Position numbers and translations under genes: made by a program. This document shows positions 27,128 through 39,777 of a stretch of 64,000 nucleotides of DNA, piece by piece; position 1 is the stretch's first letter, and each line of letters begins with the position of its first letter. Source of the DNA: Monomorium pharaonis. Taxonomy: Eukaryota > Arthropoda > Insecta > Hymenoptera > Formicidae. The stretch covers positions 16,841,597 through 16,905,596 of the forward strand of contig NC_050473.1 of NCBI RefSeq assembly GCF_013373865.1, given 5' to 3'. A model generated the notes under the pieces. That model was not told where the DNA came from. It did no database searches and saw nothing but the letters and a program-made list of their open reading frames with translations.

Positions 27128-28580
27128 TGTCACCTAACTCTTCCATCCCACGGATTTCATTTCAGATAAAGAAACTTCTCGTTCTCCCTCGGCTGACATT
27201 TAATGAACTTAGCGAATGGCCCTGCAAAGTGGGAAATGTCTTCCACGAGATGTGCCACCGGAAAAGGGTGGTAAAAGTCTCTCGTCTCGCTCTCCAATAA
27301 ATCCAAATGTCTTCAAAGGCTTTCGGCGCGTTGTTCACTTATAAAACGCGTCTAACACTGTTTTGACAATTTGCAATTTATCTGATGCCACGAAGAAAAC
27401 GGAGCAAACGCTCTTGGTCTTATATGAAAGAAAAATACAAGCAAAGGGAGACTCGAGTGAAATTAGGTATTTGTTAATTTATTCGTCGAGTTATCGCGGA
27501 GAGTGAAACGATAAAGTTACGTAAACTTGAAAATTTAAACGATTTAATATTTCAAGCTGCTGCTATGTTGGCAGAGTGGACGATAAAATTAGAAATTATG
27601 CACTTTGCTACCGACTCTTTAGAAGGTAAATTATAAGACAAAAGCAGCTTGTGCCCGTATACAGCCAAAAATAAGAGAATTAATTATCAGCAAAATAAAA
27701 TTGCGATTTTTTTTTTCTAGCGAGAAAACATATTTCAATGTGCCAAGTATTAATATGCCGAGGTATACAAACGCAATTATTTTTGCAATCAATTCATTAT
27801 ACTTCGTATATTTCAGGGCGAAAAAAAAACTACTAATAAACATCGCTTTCAATAATAGCGAGAAACAAATAATATAATAGGTACGAGCGAAAAAAGATGC
27901 GAGAATTTTGATTTTTATCCAGCAGCTATTTTACAGCGAGAGTGGCAGAGTTTCTTCGTGAAAAAAAGCTTTCGATCCTTTAATAGGAATTCACGATTGA
28001 CAAAGGGGCTACCAGAAGATTAGCCGAAGGGAAACGAGACGCTTCGTTTACGAGACGCTACCCCCCCGTAATTTCGCAACGAAGGGTAGCACCTATAGTA
28101 GGGTAGACTGTACTCCCGAAAGCGGCAAGGCAAGCGGGTTAGAGCGAACAACCGATGGTCTGGCCCCGCGTGCCGTGGGAAAATTAACAAAATAATTCAC
28201 ATGCCACGGCGTTAAAAGCACCGACGGGACCGGCGGCAGCGCCATAAACGCTGATGTGATTTACACAGGGTGCTCCTAAGTTCTCTCTCATAGCACGCGG
28301 CCCTCCCCATTCACCAGCTGCGCTGCCGTTCATCTTCGATGCCTAACTACTTCCGCGGTAGCTGCGTACGTAACTAGCGTCGATAATTGCGACGCCTTAG
28401 TGCAGCCTTCGGGGATCAATAGTGCGGTATACCGTTCGGAGATTGTTACATGTGCGCGTATACGGTGCGGTCCGTCTAGCGGCCGCACGCCTACGTTACA
28501 GAGAGATTTCACACCGGAAGCTCGTTCCAAGGATGATTTTAGAAATTATCGTTTAACTTAAGTCTAGCGCGAACACTCGT

Positions 28581-28850
28581 ACACAGAAAAAGAGGATATT
28601 GTTATTTTGACAATACCTTTAAGTTTCAAAATGAAAATCTTGAAATAAGATTATATTGCGTTAAATCAAAAAAATTTACTTAAGAATAATTTTCTTGAAC
28701 GGAAGTGAAAAAATGTTGGATAGAAAATACTGTATGTTCAAATCAAAGATTATAATTTTTTTAGACTAAAATAATATATAAATGATAATATTATATTTTT
28801 GAAATAACAATTATAGTATTGAAATAAGGACGCTTGCTTCTTTTCTGTGT
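28581..28850. mobile_element. Small TIR element (270 bp), superfamily unassigned
   Basis: The block opens with ACACAGAAAA and closes with its exact reverse complement TTTTCTGTGT. Beyond the first 10 bp, both inward ends carry a TTATTT...CAATAC block at similar distance, suggesting longer, eroded inverted repeats of about 40 bp. The interior is AT-rich without coding capacity. No unambiguous target-site duplication was found, so the superfamily is left open. Confidence 0.45.
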
Positions 28851-31005
28851 ATATGGTGCTTTAATTGACGTGTTTCCACCTGTTTCTTCTCTAGGAGAAA
28901 AATGACGCGCAGAAGTGCCACTTTTAATCGCTTTTACGGAAAAAAGAAAAGGGATTTTTACACCTCAATAATTTTCTCTTAATGATACATGAAAATTGCA
29001 GCAAGAATAAGTTTACAGCAAGTTTTCGATTTACGAGACTCACCGCGGGTATCAAGTCGTGCGTAAAATGGACTTTAAAATTACAAAGTTGGTCCGCCTT
29101 TGCCCCGAGCATCATTACGGCCCAATGTTCCAGAAATACAAAACGTAACTCGCAGCAGCAGTTTTCAAACTGTAGCGCGGGGCGTCGCATATTTTTCCGA
29201 AACTGTAGAGTTTCGCGAAACATGGATATGTCTTCCTGGGTGTTCCCTCTGCGATATAAAGAGCATACAAACGCGAGTCGTGTGAAAGGAAATAGTGAAA
29301 AGCGCTATCAGCAATGCCGCGCCGTTTCTTGCTGTAACAAATGGGACACGGGTTTCCTGCGCATTCCACGGAAGTGGAAGATGCGTGATACTTCAACGTT
29401 CAGCATGATGGAAATCGAGCGGTCAGCGAAACACTGGTTCCGAACGAAAATAATGAGAAAGAAGATGGTGTGGCAAAAGAATGAAAAGAAAGACAGAGAG
29501 AAAGAGAGAGAAAGAGGAATACACGCGAACAGACGGAGATAATGGACAGCGGAATGGAAAAACCGATTTGGAACACGAATCCAGCTTCCGCTTTGGCGCG
29601 GATCGACAAACCGCTTCATCGAGTTACGCGACTCGCACTCGTAATGAGAATAAAACATTCCGTTATGACGTCCACCACGTCGTTAAACATTTCATTTTAA
29701 CTGATACACCGACCAAATAATTTCAATCCTCCTCCCGTCGATACTGTAATTGATTCTGATTCTTTCGTTCATACATGGTAAGATAGATTACGAAACGTCG
29801 TAATAATTATTTGGATTAAACTTATCTTTGCTAAGAGAGAAATATGAAAAGCGGTATATACAAGAGCCAACTGAATTAACAAGTAGTCATCTAATTTTCG
29901 CGTAAACTTGTTTAATCATCTGTTCTACCCATTTATTTAAGTCTCTTGATCAATAACGAGAATTACTGATTAAGGTTCTTCTCGCTGTTGAAGTATAAAA
30001 AACATCCCAGATGACTATTCTCTGGTTAAAAATATTAACTAGCACCTTTCACATATTTTTAAAACCTGCGAAAGTCTGTTCCATTAATAAAATAGCACTT
30101 TTATCATTTAATATTGTTTTCCTTGATACTGTTTTCGAAAAACGCGATAGTCCGCGTAAAGGTTCCGCGCATCAGGAGTAATATTTGTGCTTCCTTGGGA
30201 GCCTGTTTTCTCGGGATAAATTTCAACGCGCGGCGCGATACGCGTCGGTTAAGAAGGGCAACACGGCAATGCACTTAGGATAATGCTCAATTTTTAAGCT
30301 CGGGCGAAACTTCCTTGTTATTACTGCGCGATTGAGACGCGTTATCTAACGTCGCGTATAAATCATGCAAGTCGCGCAAAAGGGAATTTACGTTCGGGTT
30401 CGTCAGTTGCCTCGAAAGATTAACATTGCAATCCCCCAATGCGTTTTGGCGTTCAAAATATATTGTTCAGGTTGCCTATAATTTTTCTCTCGGGCAAGAT
30501 AGATCGCGTATCTCTCTCTATAAGTCATTTTTCCTTTAACGCAAACACCGTCGCAATAATTAAATATAAAGAATAAGTATTTTATGACTCCTCGATAACG
30601 CGAACACTTCATCGGACTTATCGACGTTTCGTACTTATTTTAATTTTATTTGTTTCATCAATGTTTTTATAAAGTTACACATTTTACATTTTTAAAGTCA
30701 CATAGCCGCCCGCATGAGACAACGGACCCAACGGCGGCTCTTTCTCGTCTAACACTACTTACTTTTTACTCGTTTATCAAAAAAGAGACAAGGAGAACGG
30801 ACAATCAATCACGCGATCGAGCGTACGAAGCACCGGCGAGCGTATCAAGCAAGCGTTTAAGAATCGATAACTTAGTGGCCCGGATGACCATCGACGGTCG
30901 CGAACTCTTCCCTACCTTGACCTCGACCGTCGCCGCCGACGACCTTTTCTCTTCGTCGTATCGCCACTTTCGGTCCCTGTCCCCATCCGGCCGGTGATTC
31001 CTTAC
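28851..31005. other. Intron 1, 5' part: no internal gene seen
   Basis: Includes a long but unconvincing plus-strand frame at 28982-29542 with no recognisable domain, overlapped by open minus-strand frames and running into a GA-rich tract at 29490-29518. AT-rich at 29740-30130, moderate GC at 30150-30420. Confidence 0.45.
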
Positions 31006-31107
31006 GAGGCCGTTCAGACTGCGATATGAGAGCAGCCGACACATGTCGCTGGTGAGATCGGGCAGGCGATCTTTGCTGCAATCGCAGTGGAACTTGCGCT
31101 GTGGCAT
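31006..31107 (-). CDS. Coding exon 1 (start exon) of an unrecognised minus-strand gene
   Basis: The exon encodes 34 residues from the ATG at 31107-31105 and ends at a consensus donor (CTC|GTAAGG) exactly between codons. The N-terminus is basic and contains two cysteines (MPQRKFHCDCSKDRLPDL), followed by a hydrophilic stretch ending YRSLNGL. Third codon positions are strongly G/C, as expected of real coding sequence in an AT-rich genome. The start has G at -3. The donor leaves phase 0, which matches the phase-0 start of the exon at 9100. No signal peptide or transmembrane segment is visible. The alternative reading, with an acceptor inside ATGCCACAG making this an internal exon, is possible, but the tract before it is a poor polypyrimidine tract. 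The link to the downstream exons is inferred from phase and codon use; a transcript would settle it. The family is not recognised. Confidence 0.7.
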
Positions 31108-31260
31108 CGCGCGACACGCACACACACGTAACACAATCTCCTGCTCACCTCGCGTCGTCTTCGACGTTCACCATGTTATCCCGAGATTGGCGATATAAAC
31201 CTCGGGATCACTTGAATTAACCGAAAAATTCGTGCGCGACGAACGCGACACGTTCTTTCT
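31108..31260 (-). promoter_or_regulatory. Presumed 5' leader and proximal promoter, with a short uORF
   Basis: This is the sequence immediately upstream of the presumed start codon. It holds a 9-codon upstream ORF at 31174-31145 (MVNVEDDAR, then TGA). The end of that uORF overlaps a perfect-looking donor (GAG|GTGAGC), so a spliced leader is possible. Splicing from that donor straight to exon 2 would put exon 2 in a stop-containing frame, so it is not an alternative coding start. An inverted repeat (ATCCCGAG at 31178-31185, CTCGGGAT at 31201-31208, 15-nt loop) could fold in the leader. A TTTATATC element lies in that loop. The transcription start is not determined. Confidence 0.4.
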
Positions 31261-32913
31261 AATTCGCAGACGAAAAACTTCCGTCGAGTACATTATTGTT
31301 ATTTCGTTCGGGATTTTAATGTTGAGTGTTGTCCACGTTATATTTCTCGTGTTGATTTTACATGTTGATTTGTTGAAAGTTCTTGGCTGGCCGGTTGTAA
31401 AATTACGTAGTACTTCATCAATTTAACTTCGTTTCAAACATGTTAAGTGTTATTATTGATGACCCTCGTTTTATATCGATTTCAGAACCTGGCGAGTTCG
31501 AAAGAATTAAATTTTCGAGGATATCCAAACTCCAAATAAAATTTTATAGTCGGAATCGAACTCGCAATCACAAACTCGTTGCAATTAGTCACGAAATTGA
31601 TGAAACATTTTATAAGAAAAATATTATCAAACTTTTTATACATGTTAAAAGAGTAGAAAAAGAAAAATATGTAAAAACATTTTTATAAATGCTGTTAAAT
31701 GACATAATATCAATAATATAATTCTAAATGAGAAAATAATATTTAAAGAATCTTTTAATATTTGAAATGCACTTGATCAACTTCGTAATTTACCACATAA
31801 AAAGTCGAAAACGATACACTGAATCAATGAATAATCAACAAAGGAAAATCGTGATAGAGCGTGGGAAAGAATTTAACGAGTACATCGAGTAAAAAGAGGC
31901 GGATAGAATCAATGAGACCGTATTCCTGGTGACGAAACGATGCAATTCAGCCAAGTGTTACAACACGATCGCGCAAAATTGGGACGATCGAAAAAGATGT
32001 CTCGAGGCTACGCTGCTGTTTGGCACCATTCCGTGTAAATCGACGAAATCACTTTTCGCTTCATTCACAGCTCGGTATTTACCGACTACCTTTTGTTCGC
32101 TTTTACATTACAATTACAAATAATATAAATTACGATGAACGAAAAAATTACGACGTTAAAACACGTTTAATAGATACCTTTAAATCCGTCAAAATATAAT
32201 AAAGTCCGAATTTGAATTTTTACAAATTATATATTTTTAAATAATATTTAAATGTTTAAGATAAAGATTTCTATTATCCTTACATTTTCTAGTTTTTTTT
32301 AACGTAAAACGAAAATTACGTGCCTGAAAAGTGATTTCCTGATCTTATTATGTACATCTTGTAAGCACACGTTAAAATACGTACATACAAACTGCGGCGA
32401 TTTGAACAGCGCGGCACAAGTATGTCCATCGAAACAAATGTATTTTTTATTTGATTCCGCTACAACCCCAGGCAAATCGATCGGTCAATGATCCACGAGG
32501 GAAAAAAAAAACAAGGAAAAATATACGGCTGTTTTTTCCTGCAACGGTTTACTATCCTCGCTCGCGGGAACGTCGTGAAAAATCGCGCGATGATCCACGA
32601 ACGACTGGAGAGCGGTGTTGAGCCGCGGGCAGTTCGTAGTTCGACGTTCGAGAAACGTTTAAAAATATCCGGGAACGTGAACGAGGTCAATTTGGGAAGA
32701 CAAGGCGCGGAGGCCTTCGGAAGGTTGGAATTTACATGAATAAGGTCGAGAGCACGAGACTAAACTTGGCGTGTATAATGTGGGATATTAAAGAGAATGT
32801 CGGCGATTATATTCATCCTATTCATTTCGATCAAAGTAAAGAAATATAAATTTAATGTAGAAGAATCAATTATAAAGATATTAAATTTACAATAACCCAT
32901 AAAATAATATATA

Positions 32914-32918
<5 letters not shown>
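31261..32918. other. Upstream region: no gene seen
   Basis: AT-rich with a moderate-GC patch at 32460-32760, in which both strands show a short open frame. No splice signals or recognisable protein were seen. It may hold distal promoter elements of the minus-strand gene. Confidence 0.4.

Positions 32919-32944
<26 letters not shown>
32919..32944. repeat. (AT)n microsatellite
   Basis: Thirteen AT dinucleotides in an AT-rich region, followed by a variant ATGTATAT. Confidence 0.95.
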
Positions 32945-32950
<6 letters not shown>

Positions 32951-35900
32951 TATAACAAAATATATATAAACTGAATAAATTGCTATTCATTTTAAATTCT
33001 ATTACCAAATTTATTAATAATATCTATCACTGTTTTTTATTTTATCTTTTAATACGCGTATAAATTATATTATTGTAAACTACATATTACTGTGATACAA
33101 AATGACCAATTTATACTGCTCTCTCTCTCTCTGCAAATATTGATAAAAGTATTTCTAGAAATGTATTATTCCTGTATTCGATAATTATTTTTAGTCACGC
33201 AAATTGTTTATATGTACAAAGCAATATTTTCAGTTGCAATATAGCGTCGATCCTTCTAAAATAAATGCAAAATATTATATATTCGTTTTCATTTTTTCGC
33301 AAATTTTATTTTACATTCTTTCTTCATTTTTTTGAGAAAGAAGAAAATTGAATTTTATATCAGCGAATTACGTGATGCATAAATTATTATTATATGGATG
33401 TATATAAAGTTAAAAGCACAACAAATTCTACAAGATTTCGAGGTATTTTTTTCATCGTGCAGCGTATGTTGGTGGAATAAATAATTGTGTTTTTAAAAAC
33501 GTTTTTATGTATAACACGGAAGATACTATTTTATAACGGATAATGAATAAAAACATTGCATACAAAGGGAATAGTTACATTGCTAAATTGGGCTATTTTT
33601 AATAATTATATTTAGACAATAAACCGGTCACAATTACGTTCTTAACTATAGCAATAGTGTAATTAATAATATGAAATAATTATATGTCAAATTACCTCTC
33701 TTACTAGAAAGTTTAAAATTTTTACTTCAAAAAGTAGCAAGCGTAAATTTTTGTCTTCAAAGTCGCATATTTTTTAATTTTTTATTAAATATTTGATTTA
33801 TACAGCTAACATTGTTAGTGAAATTTTGATTTCGTAATATTCTCTATTTGTGAATACGCGTGAGATCTCTCTATTTCTCATATAAATTCTATTTCATTTA
33901 ATTATTATATCTGGATTTGTGTCTCCGTATCAAAGACTCGGCGTACAGAAACGAGACACGGAATTACGCGAGCCTCGGCTTCTCCTCATCGACGGAGCAA
34001 CGTAGCGCCGGCACACGATATAAAGGATAATCCAATTTCGGAGGCTTTCTATCCGTGATAGCGGGTCGGGAAAAGACAAGGGCAAGCTCATAAAGTTCGG
34101 GCCCGCGGGAGCGCAATACTCCGCTAAGCAACAACGAAGAGAAAGGTGAAGAAGAACGAAGATTTTCTGGAAGATTACGGATGTAATGTGTATTACGAAA
34201 TTCAGTCTTTGCCCGTTTCTCCTAACGATCCTAATTACTTCGCTTTACATCGACATTTGTAAATTTGCCGCTGAAGGATTCACAGATTCTGAAATCATTA
34301 TTTGCTGTTATTTTAATCTATTAAATATTTTAAATTATATATAGCACATATATAAAAACTTTATTAATGACAAAATACTAGTAAACTAAAATAACTGTTT
34401 ATATTACTAATTGACGAATTAATCAATCTTGTTTATATTTGTACTTAAGCTTCATAAATTAATATGTTCATAATATTATTGTATAATATTTGTGCATCGA
34501 TATATATACGTCTATAATATATAATAATTAATTAAATATTAAGGTGGGCATGCATTTATAAAGTGAAAAATATCTAATTAATACTATCAACAAATTTCAT
34601 TCGCTAGATATTATATGTACCGAGAAACTAGAATTTCACGTGTAACGGACGGCAATTAAAGACGGTTGTGGTGCAAGATAATCCGGGAAATTACAAATTC
34701 GTTCGACTCCCTTTCCATCCTTTGGGACAATCCTAATTAACTTGGTGCTACCGCACCCCGAAGAGGATATCCTTCGTTCGCCGGTTCACGAAAACGTGCT
34801 TGACGATCTAGTTTAGTTCGACCCGGAAATTTGGTGCTGTCCCCGGAGCCGGTATAACATAGCTTGCACAAGGTACAATTTAAATAGAGTGAGCTTTGAG
34901 CTGTCAAAGATAAAAATGTAACACGCGTTTACGAAAAATATATAATAGATAAATATATTTTATTAATTAAATGAAAATATTAGTATTTATTTTATTAAAA
35001 TATTGAAAAAATTAAAAATTGTAAAATGTCGTTAGTATTAAAAACAAAGGCAACACTTTTGCGTTAATAATTAATATTAATTATGTTTAAACTTAAATAT
35101 AATTTTAATTTGTTGACATTACAAATGTGTATGTTTCGCTATTACAAATTAATTCAAATTAATTAAATTTAACCGCATTCAAAAGCAAATAAACTTGATT
35201 TAATTTTCATTAATTTTAATTAACGTTCGTGAAAGCGACATTATAAAAATAATATTTAATTTTTTATCTGCTTATTACTATACAAATTAACTCTTCGCAA
35301 AATAATTAGTTGTATCAAATATTTTCAAAGTAAAAAAGCAAAAGATCGGATGATAAATATATCATAATATATGAAATATAGATATCCAGAAACAGTCCTC
35401 TCACACAAAAAACATTACAAATTAATTAATAATATTAAAATATTACAAATTTTATTTTGACAAAAGTGAAGTTACCAAGCGAATAGCATACTAGCAACGA
35501 TCGCAGATCATATAACTCAGTGCGCTACAAGGAAATGATCGCGATTCGAATACGAATAGCTGCTAATGAGAGTAAAAAATATGGAAACGGAATAATTGCG
35601 CTAGTCAGGAAACACATCTATGAAGTTAATGAATTTTTCTTTGGTGAATGGCACGAAGCGTGGACTCGCCACGATCTTAGTAATTATCCTTACTAACGAA
35701 ATTCTACCGAGGTGATTAATATTGCAAGCATTGTTAATGTTATTACTAGAAACCGTTAGTACTGTTGCTACAATTGCATATAACGTAATTTAAGATATAA
35801 TTTGTAAAATATGAAATGTGTTTTATATATTTATTCGTTTTCTTTTCGCAAATATAGGTAGAAGAGATAAAGAAAGTTTGAATTTATAAAATCTTAAATT

Positions 35901-37635
35901 AACTAAATAATTATATTTGTACTCTCTTATTTGTGATACTACTGTAAAAAATGCATAGGCTTGTTTAGTTACAATGCAAAATAATAAAAAGATTTTAAAA
36001 ATATACAACATTTCGAAAATCCAACGGCAATCGTATTTGAACTAAAATTTAAAAATTACGAGAAAAACTTTAATCTCGCAAGGAAATATGCGCGATGAGA
36101 AATTACGGCGTGGAAGAAGCTCGGTACAAAAATGAAAGAGTTCCTGATCTATATTTCTGCCGCTGAAAAATAGAAAAACGCATGTTTCCCCGCAAAGCCC
36201 GAAGTTATTTCACGACAGAGCAACGGAGTTATGTGTCTGTAGTCAACGTCTTTCTGTAACACATTGACTTACCATCACGTTTGGAACATTTTGCGACCTT
36301 ACTTCCTTGGCACATTTCGCGCCTCTAACAGCGTTATCACCGTTGCATCACATGTGCTTTTAAACCCGCGTGATAAATGTAACCGAACGAATTGTAATGT
36401 AGTATATGTAAACTTGGTAAAAACGCCAATTCATGAACTCAGTCCGAACTCAGCGAAAGCTGAAATTTCTTTCTGTACGACCGCTTAACTTAATAACATC
36501 GCGAAACACGAACGAAAGCTTAATAGGGAATTAAAACAGATTACGTCGCTGATAAAATGAAAAAGTTTTCTAATTAACGGCGAAATTTCTTCGCGGAATT
36601 GTCAGTGGCCGCGAGAACAATTCGCGAGTTTGGAATAATTCGTTGAGAAGAAATAATACCTCCCTTCCCATGTGGTCTTGTTATCTTGCAAAGATCATTG
36701 CACGATTACATTAAAAAGTAGTAAAAATTATCAATTTATTATCATTCATTAAAGAGCTTTCGATATTATCCATAAATGCAAATTATGAATTAATTTCATG
36801 CGTCTACATATTTTTAACATATAACAAGCTTAAAACGTATTTATTATATTTATGTTGTATATATCATCAAATTAATTTAATTAATAAAATAATTAATTTT
36901 ACATAATCTTTATATTCCGTAAAACCACGCCAGTTGTTGGTTTTATTTATTTTGCATGTGGAAAAAACAAATTTTAATAAAGACATCCAAGAGTTTCACA
37001 GATAAAATACAAATTCTAAACTACTCTACTTGTGCAACATCCCACATATTTATTCTCAACGTTAGTTTATTCTAATTCAATTGAAATTATGTAGCACTGC
37101 TTTTCCAACGTTGCGTTTCACTGCGCTCACGCTTGTTGGTTCACAAACAGTGTAATGTGTTCACATCAAATATTGATAATTTTATGAAATTACACAAATT
37201 TTCAAAGGGCTTTCATGTTAAATTTTCGTAATTACAATTTACATTATTTATATAAATTACATTTATGAATATTCATTTAACATATATATTTATTTAACGT
37301 ACAACGTATAATCCAAACTCGCTGCAAATTTAGCATTGGTTTTTTGATGCCGGAGCACGGATTCGGATACGAGACGAAACGAAATGTATTCGCGTGAGAG
37401 AAGTCAGGCTGAGTTATCAGAATTCCGTTGGACGAGGTAAAAGTAAGCGCGAGTAGACGGGACGCGTTGTAGCTAAGAATTTCGAAGTCCAAGCCCGTAC
37501 GTAACGCAATGTTCCCGCAATCCGCTTATTCCGGCCCAGAAATTCTCACCACCGCTGGCCGGAATTGCACGATTGCGACGATTCGTGTTGCCCTCGCGGA
37601 GAGGCGACGACGCGAATTTCTTTCGCGAAGTGGAA

Positions 37636-37636
<1 letters not shown>

Positions 37637-37681
<45 letters not shown>
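37637..37681. repeat. (ACG)n followed by (GGC)n trinucleotide repeat
   Basis: About eleven ACG units pass directly into four GGC units. In one plus frame it would encode a Thr run then an Ala run, but the surrounding frame lacks support as a gene. Confidence 0.95.
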
Positions 37682-38266
37682 AGCGGCTGCCATCCGACCG
37701 ATGCGCGACAGTCGTGCACAGTTCGTCGCTGACCTAATAACGTTATCGCGTACACTGCGAGAAACAATGAGCGCGATGCATCAAAACAAACTGCGACGGC
37801 CAGACGCGCCGAGGAAATTACCGGCGTCTCAATAAGAAGGAGGAAAATTTCATTCCTCTCTTGTGCGAGCGGCTTTATCGCGCGCCCGGAGTATAATAAT
37901 TTTCTCCCTCGCGCGAAATTGAGGTAACAATGGAGTACGAGCGAGGATAAATAACGCCCGAACCGACTCTATCCAGCCCACCATGGGAATTTCTGGAGAT
38001 TCTTATTAAGATTCCGCTATATCCGTCGCGGACAATCTATCTTAACCCGTTCGTGTTCCGAAATTTTAGTACGCGGAACATTCATTTGAATCGAAATTAA
38101 TTATATTCTGACAATCTTTCTTGTCAACTCTTTGATTCTGTCTGCATTGGACGTCTGCAATTCCCTTAGGAAACATAATCGATTTTTATTACACCGGGGA
38201 GAAGGGGGAGGAAGGCACGAATGATCGTTCGAATTAGTGAGGACAGATAATGTGCTGATAATGCAG

Positions 38267-38284
38267 TTGTGTGTGTGTGTGTGT
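38267..38284. repeat. (GT)n microsatellite
   Basis: About nine GT dinucleotides. Confidence 0.9.
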
Positions 38285-39743
38285 GGAAAAAATGAAATCA
38301 GCGGATTTTATGGCAGACTTACGTTCCGCCACGCAGCGCTAGATATCGCAGAGCAAACGGTAACTTCGCTCAAAGACAAACATTTCGCGGAAACTTTTCA
38401 AGCGCTTGTGCCAGATGCCGCAGTAAAAAGTTATATCGGGAACTTTTCTTCTGGATCCTAATATCCTACGGGAGACTCTATCGTTTAAGACAAATCTGGC
38501 GCAATCGTTTCGGCCAGATGTGTGTACTTGACTCTTTTAACTTTTCATTGACCTGCCTGAACCCCGCCAGGACGCGAAATTGGACGTGTAATATTTAATA
38601 TGTATATATTTTTAAATATAACGGTAGTGGATGTATAAAGTAGATATATTGATTCATTCTCATTTTAAAAGTTTCATTAATACATTTTCCAATTACTTAC
38701 AAATATTATCACAATTTAAAACGGAATTTCTATGACCTTTTTCTAAAAAAAGAAATTTATATTTCTAATTTCGAGTAATGATAACTTTTTAATAAACTTT
38801 ATCACAACAGCGGCTTTTACAAGATTTTCGCAATTCGCTCGAATATTCAATAACTAGCACGGCTAATTACCTGCATTATACTTAGCGATGCGTCGCGTGC
38901 TATACCGGCGGCGTATTTACGGTCGTCGCGCATTCTGTCCGGGCGTTGCCGATAAGATCATTAAATTCCGTCGTTCTCTCTAATCGCGGTGCCTCGCCGA
39001 TGTTTAGTTACGAGCGTGTTGAATGCGATAAGTGTGCACCGCCGCACACAGGCACCTCATCTGGCTGTATCCGCTCCGAATGGCTGTAGCGCACCAGGTC
39101 GGGCGAGGCTGGTTCGTAAACACCTAACAATGCATGCAAAGGATCGTACGGTAGCGTTTGGTCACCTGGGAAAACGGGTCTTTCAAACGAGCGCGGGCCA
39201 AAACCTACTGTTGCGGGCTTTGCCTCGCGGGTCGCGACTCGCGGCGGTTTAATTGGCCCCCCGATTATCGCTCGTCGGGATGAACGTTACTTCAATTAGT
39301 CTCGCAGCACTCCGTGGATGCACCTGCATGAAATTCCGATTGCGCCCGCCTTTCGCACTCGTAATCGAGAGGCGCGTGCGCGCACGTGCGTGAGGTACGC
39401 CTCGCGAATGATTCGGAGCACGAGAGAGATCGTTACGAGTAGAAACCCCTCCCGACGTGGAAAATTTTAGAATTTCAATTAGTGATGGCTCAAGCCAAGG
39501 TTAGACTATTTACACTTCTGCTAATTTTGTCAAATATTAAAATGTCTCTTGTATTTTTTAGATATCTTATAAATAAATGCTTTCATCAATTATTGTTACT
39601 TGATGTATTAATTTAGATGTAGACGTCTTTTATAACGTCCGTTTCTAATAATGAAAGAAAGTCACGAAAGATTTAAACGTGTAGAAAAATACTTTCATTT
39701 CGCGCAGAGATCTCTCTGCATTGTCTTCTGGTTTAAAAATATT

Positions 39744-39777
39744 ACGCGCGCGCGCACACACACACACATACACACAC
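39744..39777. repeat. (CG)n/(CA)n compound microsatellite
   Basis: An alternating CG run passes into an alternating CA run, an alternating purine-pyrimidine tract of over 30 bp of the kind that can adopt Z-DNA. Confidence 0.92.

Larger units (their letters stand above)
21547..28580. other. Intron 1: no internal gene seen
   Basis: Mostly AT-rich, with CpG-richer patches at 21580-22110, 22500-22840, 27160-27350 and 27950-28520. Contains the fold-back at 24333-24474, the phased AT boxes at 27074-27127, and a small hairpin near 26325-26375 (ACAGCTA / TAGCTGT arms). The frames at 22560-22900 overlap on both strands and lack paired splice sites. Confidence 0.45.
9101..31005 (-). other. Intron 1 (about 21.9 kb)
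   Basis: The interval runs between the exon 1 donor and the exon 2 acceptor. Long first introns are typical of insect developmental and neural genes. It contains the repeats, palindromes and small transposon remnants listed separately. No additional internal exon with compatible phase was found. It depends on exon 1 being correctly joined. Confidence 0.6.

Noticed and set aside
28982..29542. 186-codon plus-strand open frame
   Set aside because: No recognisable domain, codon use unlike the supported exons, overlapping open minus frames, and the end is made of a GA-rich tract.
30650..30997. Plus-strand open frame ending FRSLSPSGR with a donor-like GTGATT
   Set aside because: Overlaps the region immediately 3' of exon 1 on the other strand; the donor is weak and no start or upstream exon could be supported.
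31501..31640. tRNA B-box-like GAGTTCGATTCCGAC on the minus strand
   Set aside because: No A box or acceptor/anticodon stems at the proper distance.
37509..37832. 108-codon plus-strand frame with Thr and Ala runs
   Set aside because: The runs come from an (ACG)n/(GGC)n repeat in CpG-rich DNA, which keeps frames open on both strands; no homology or splice context.
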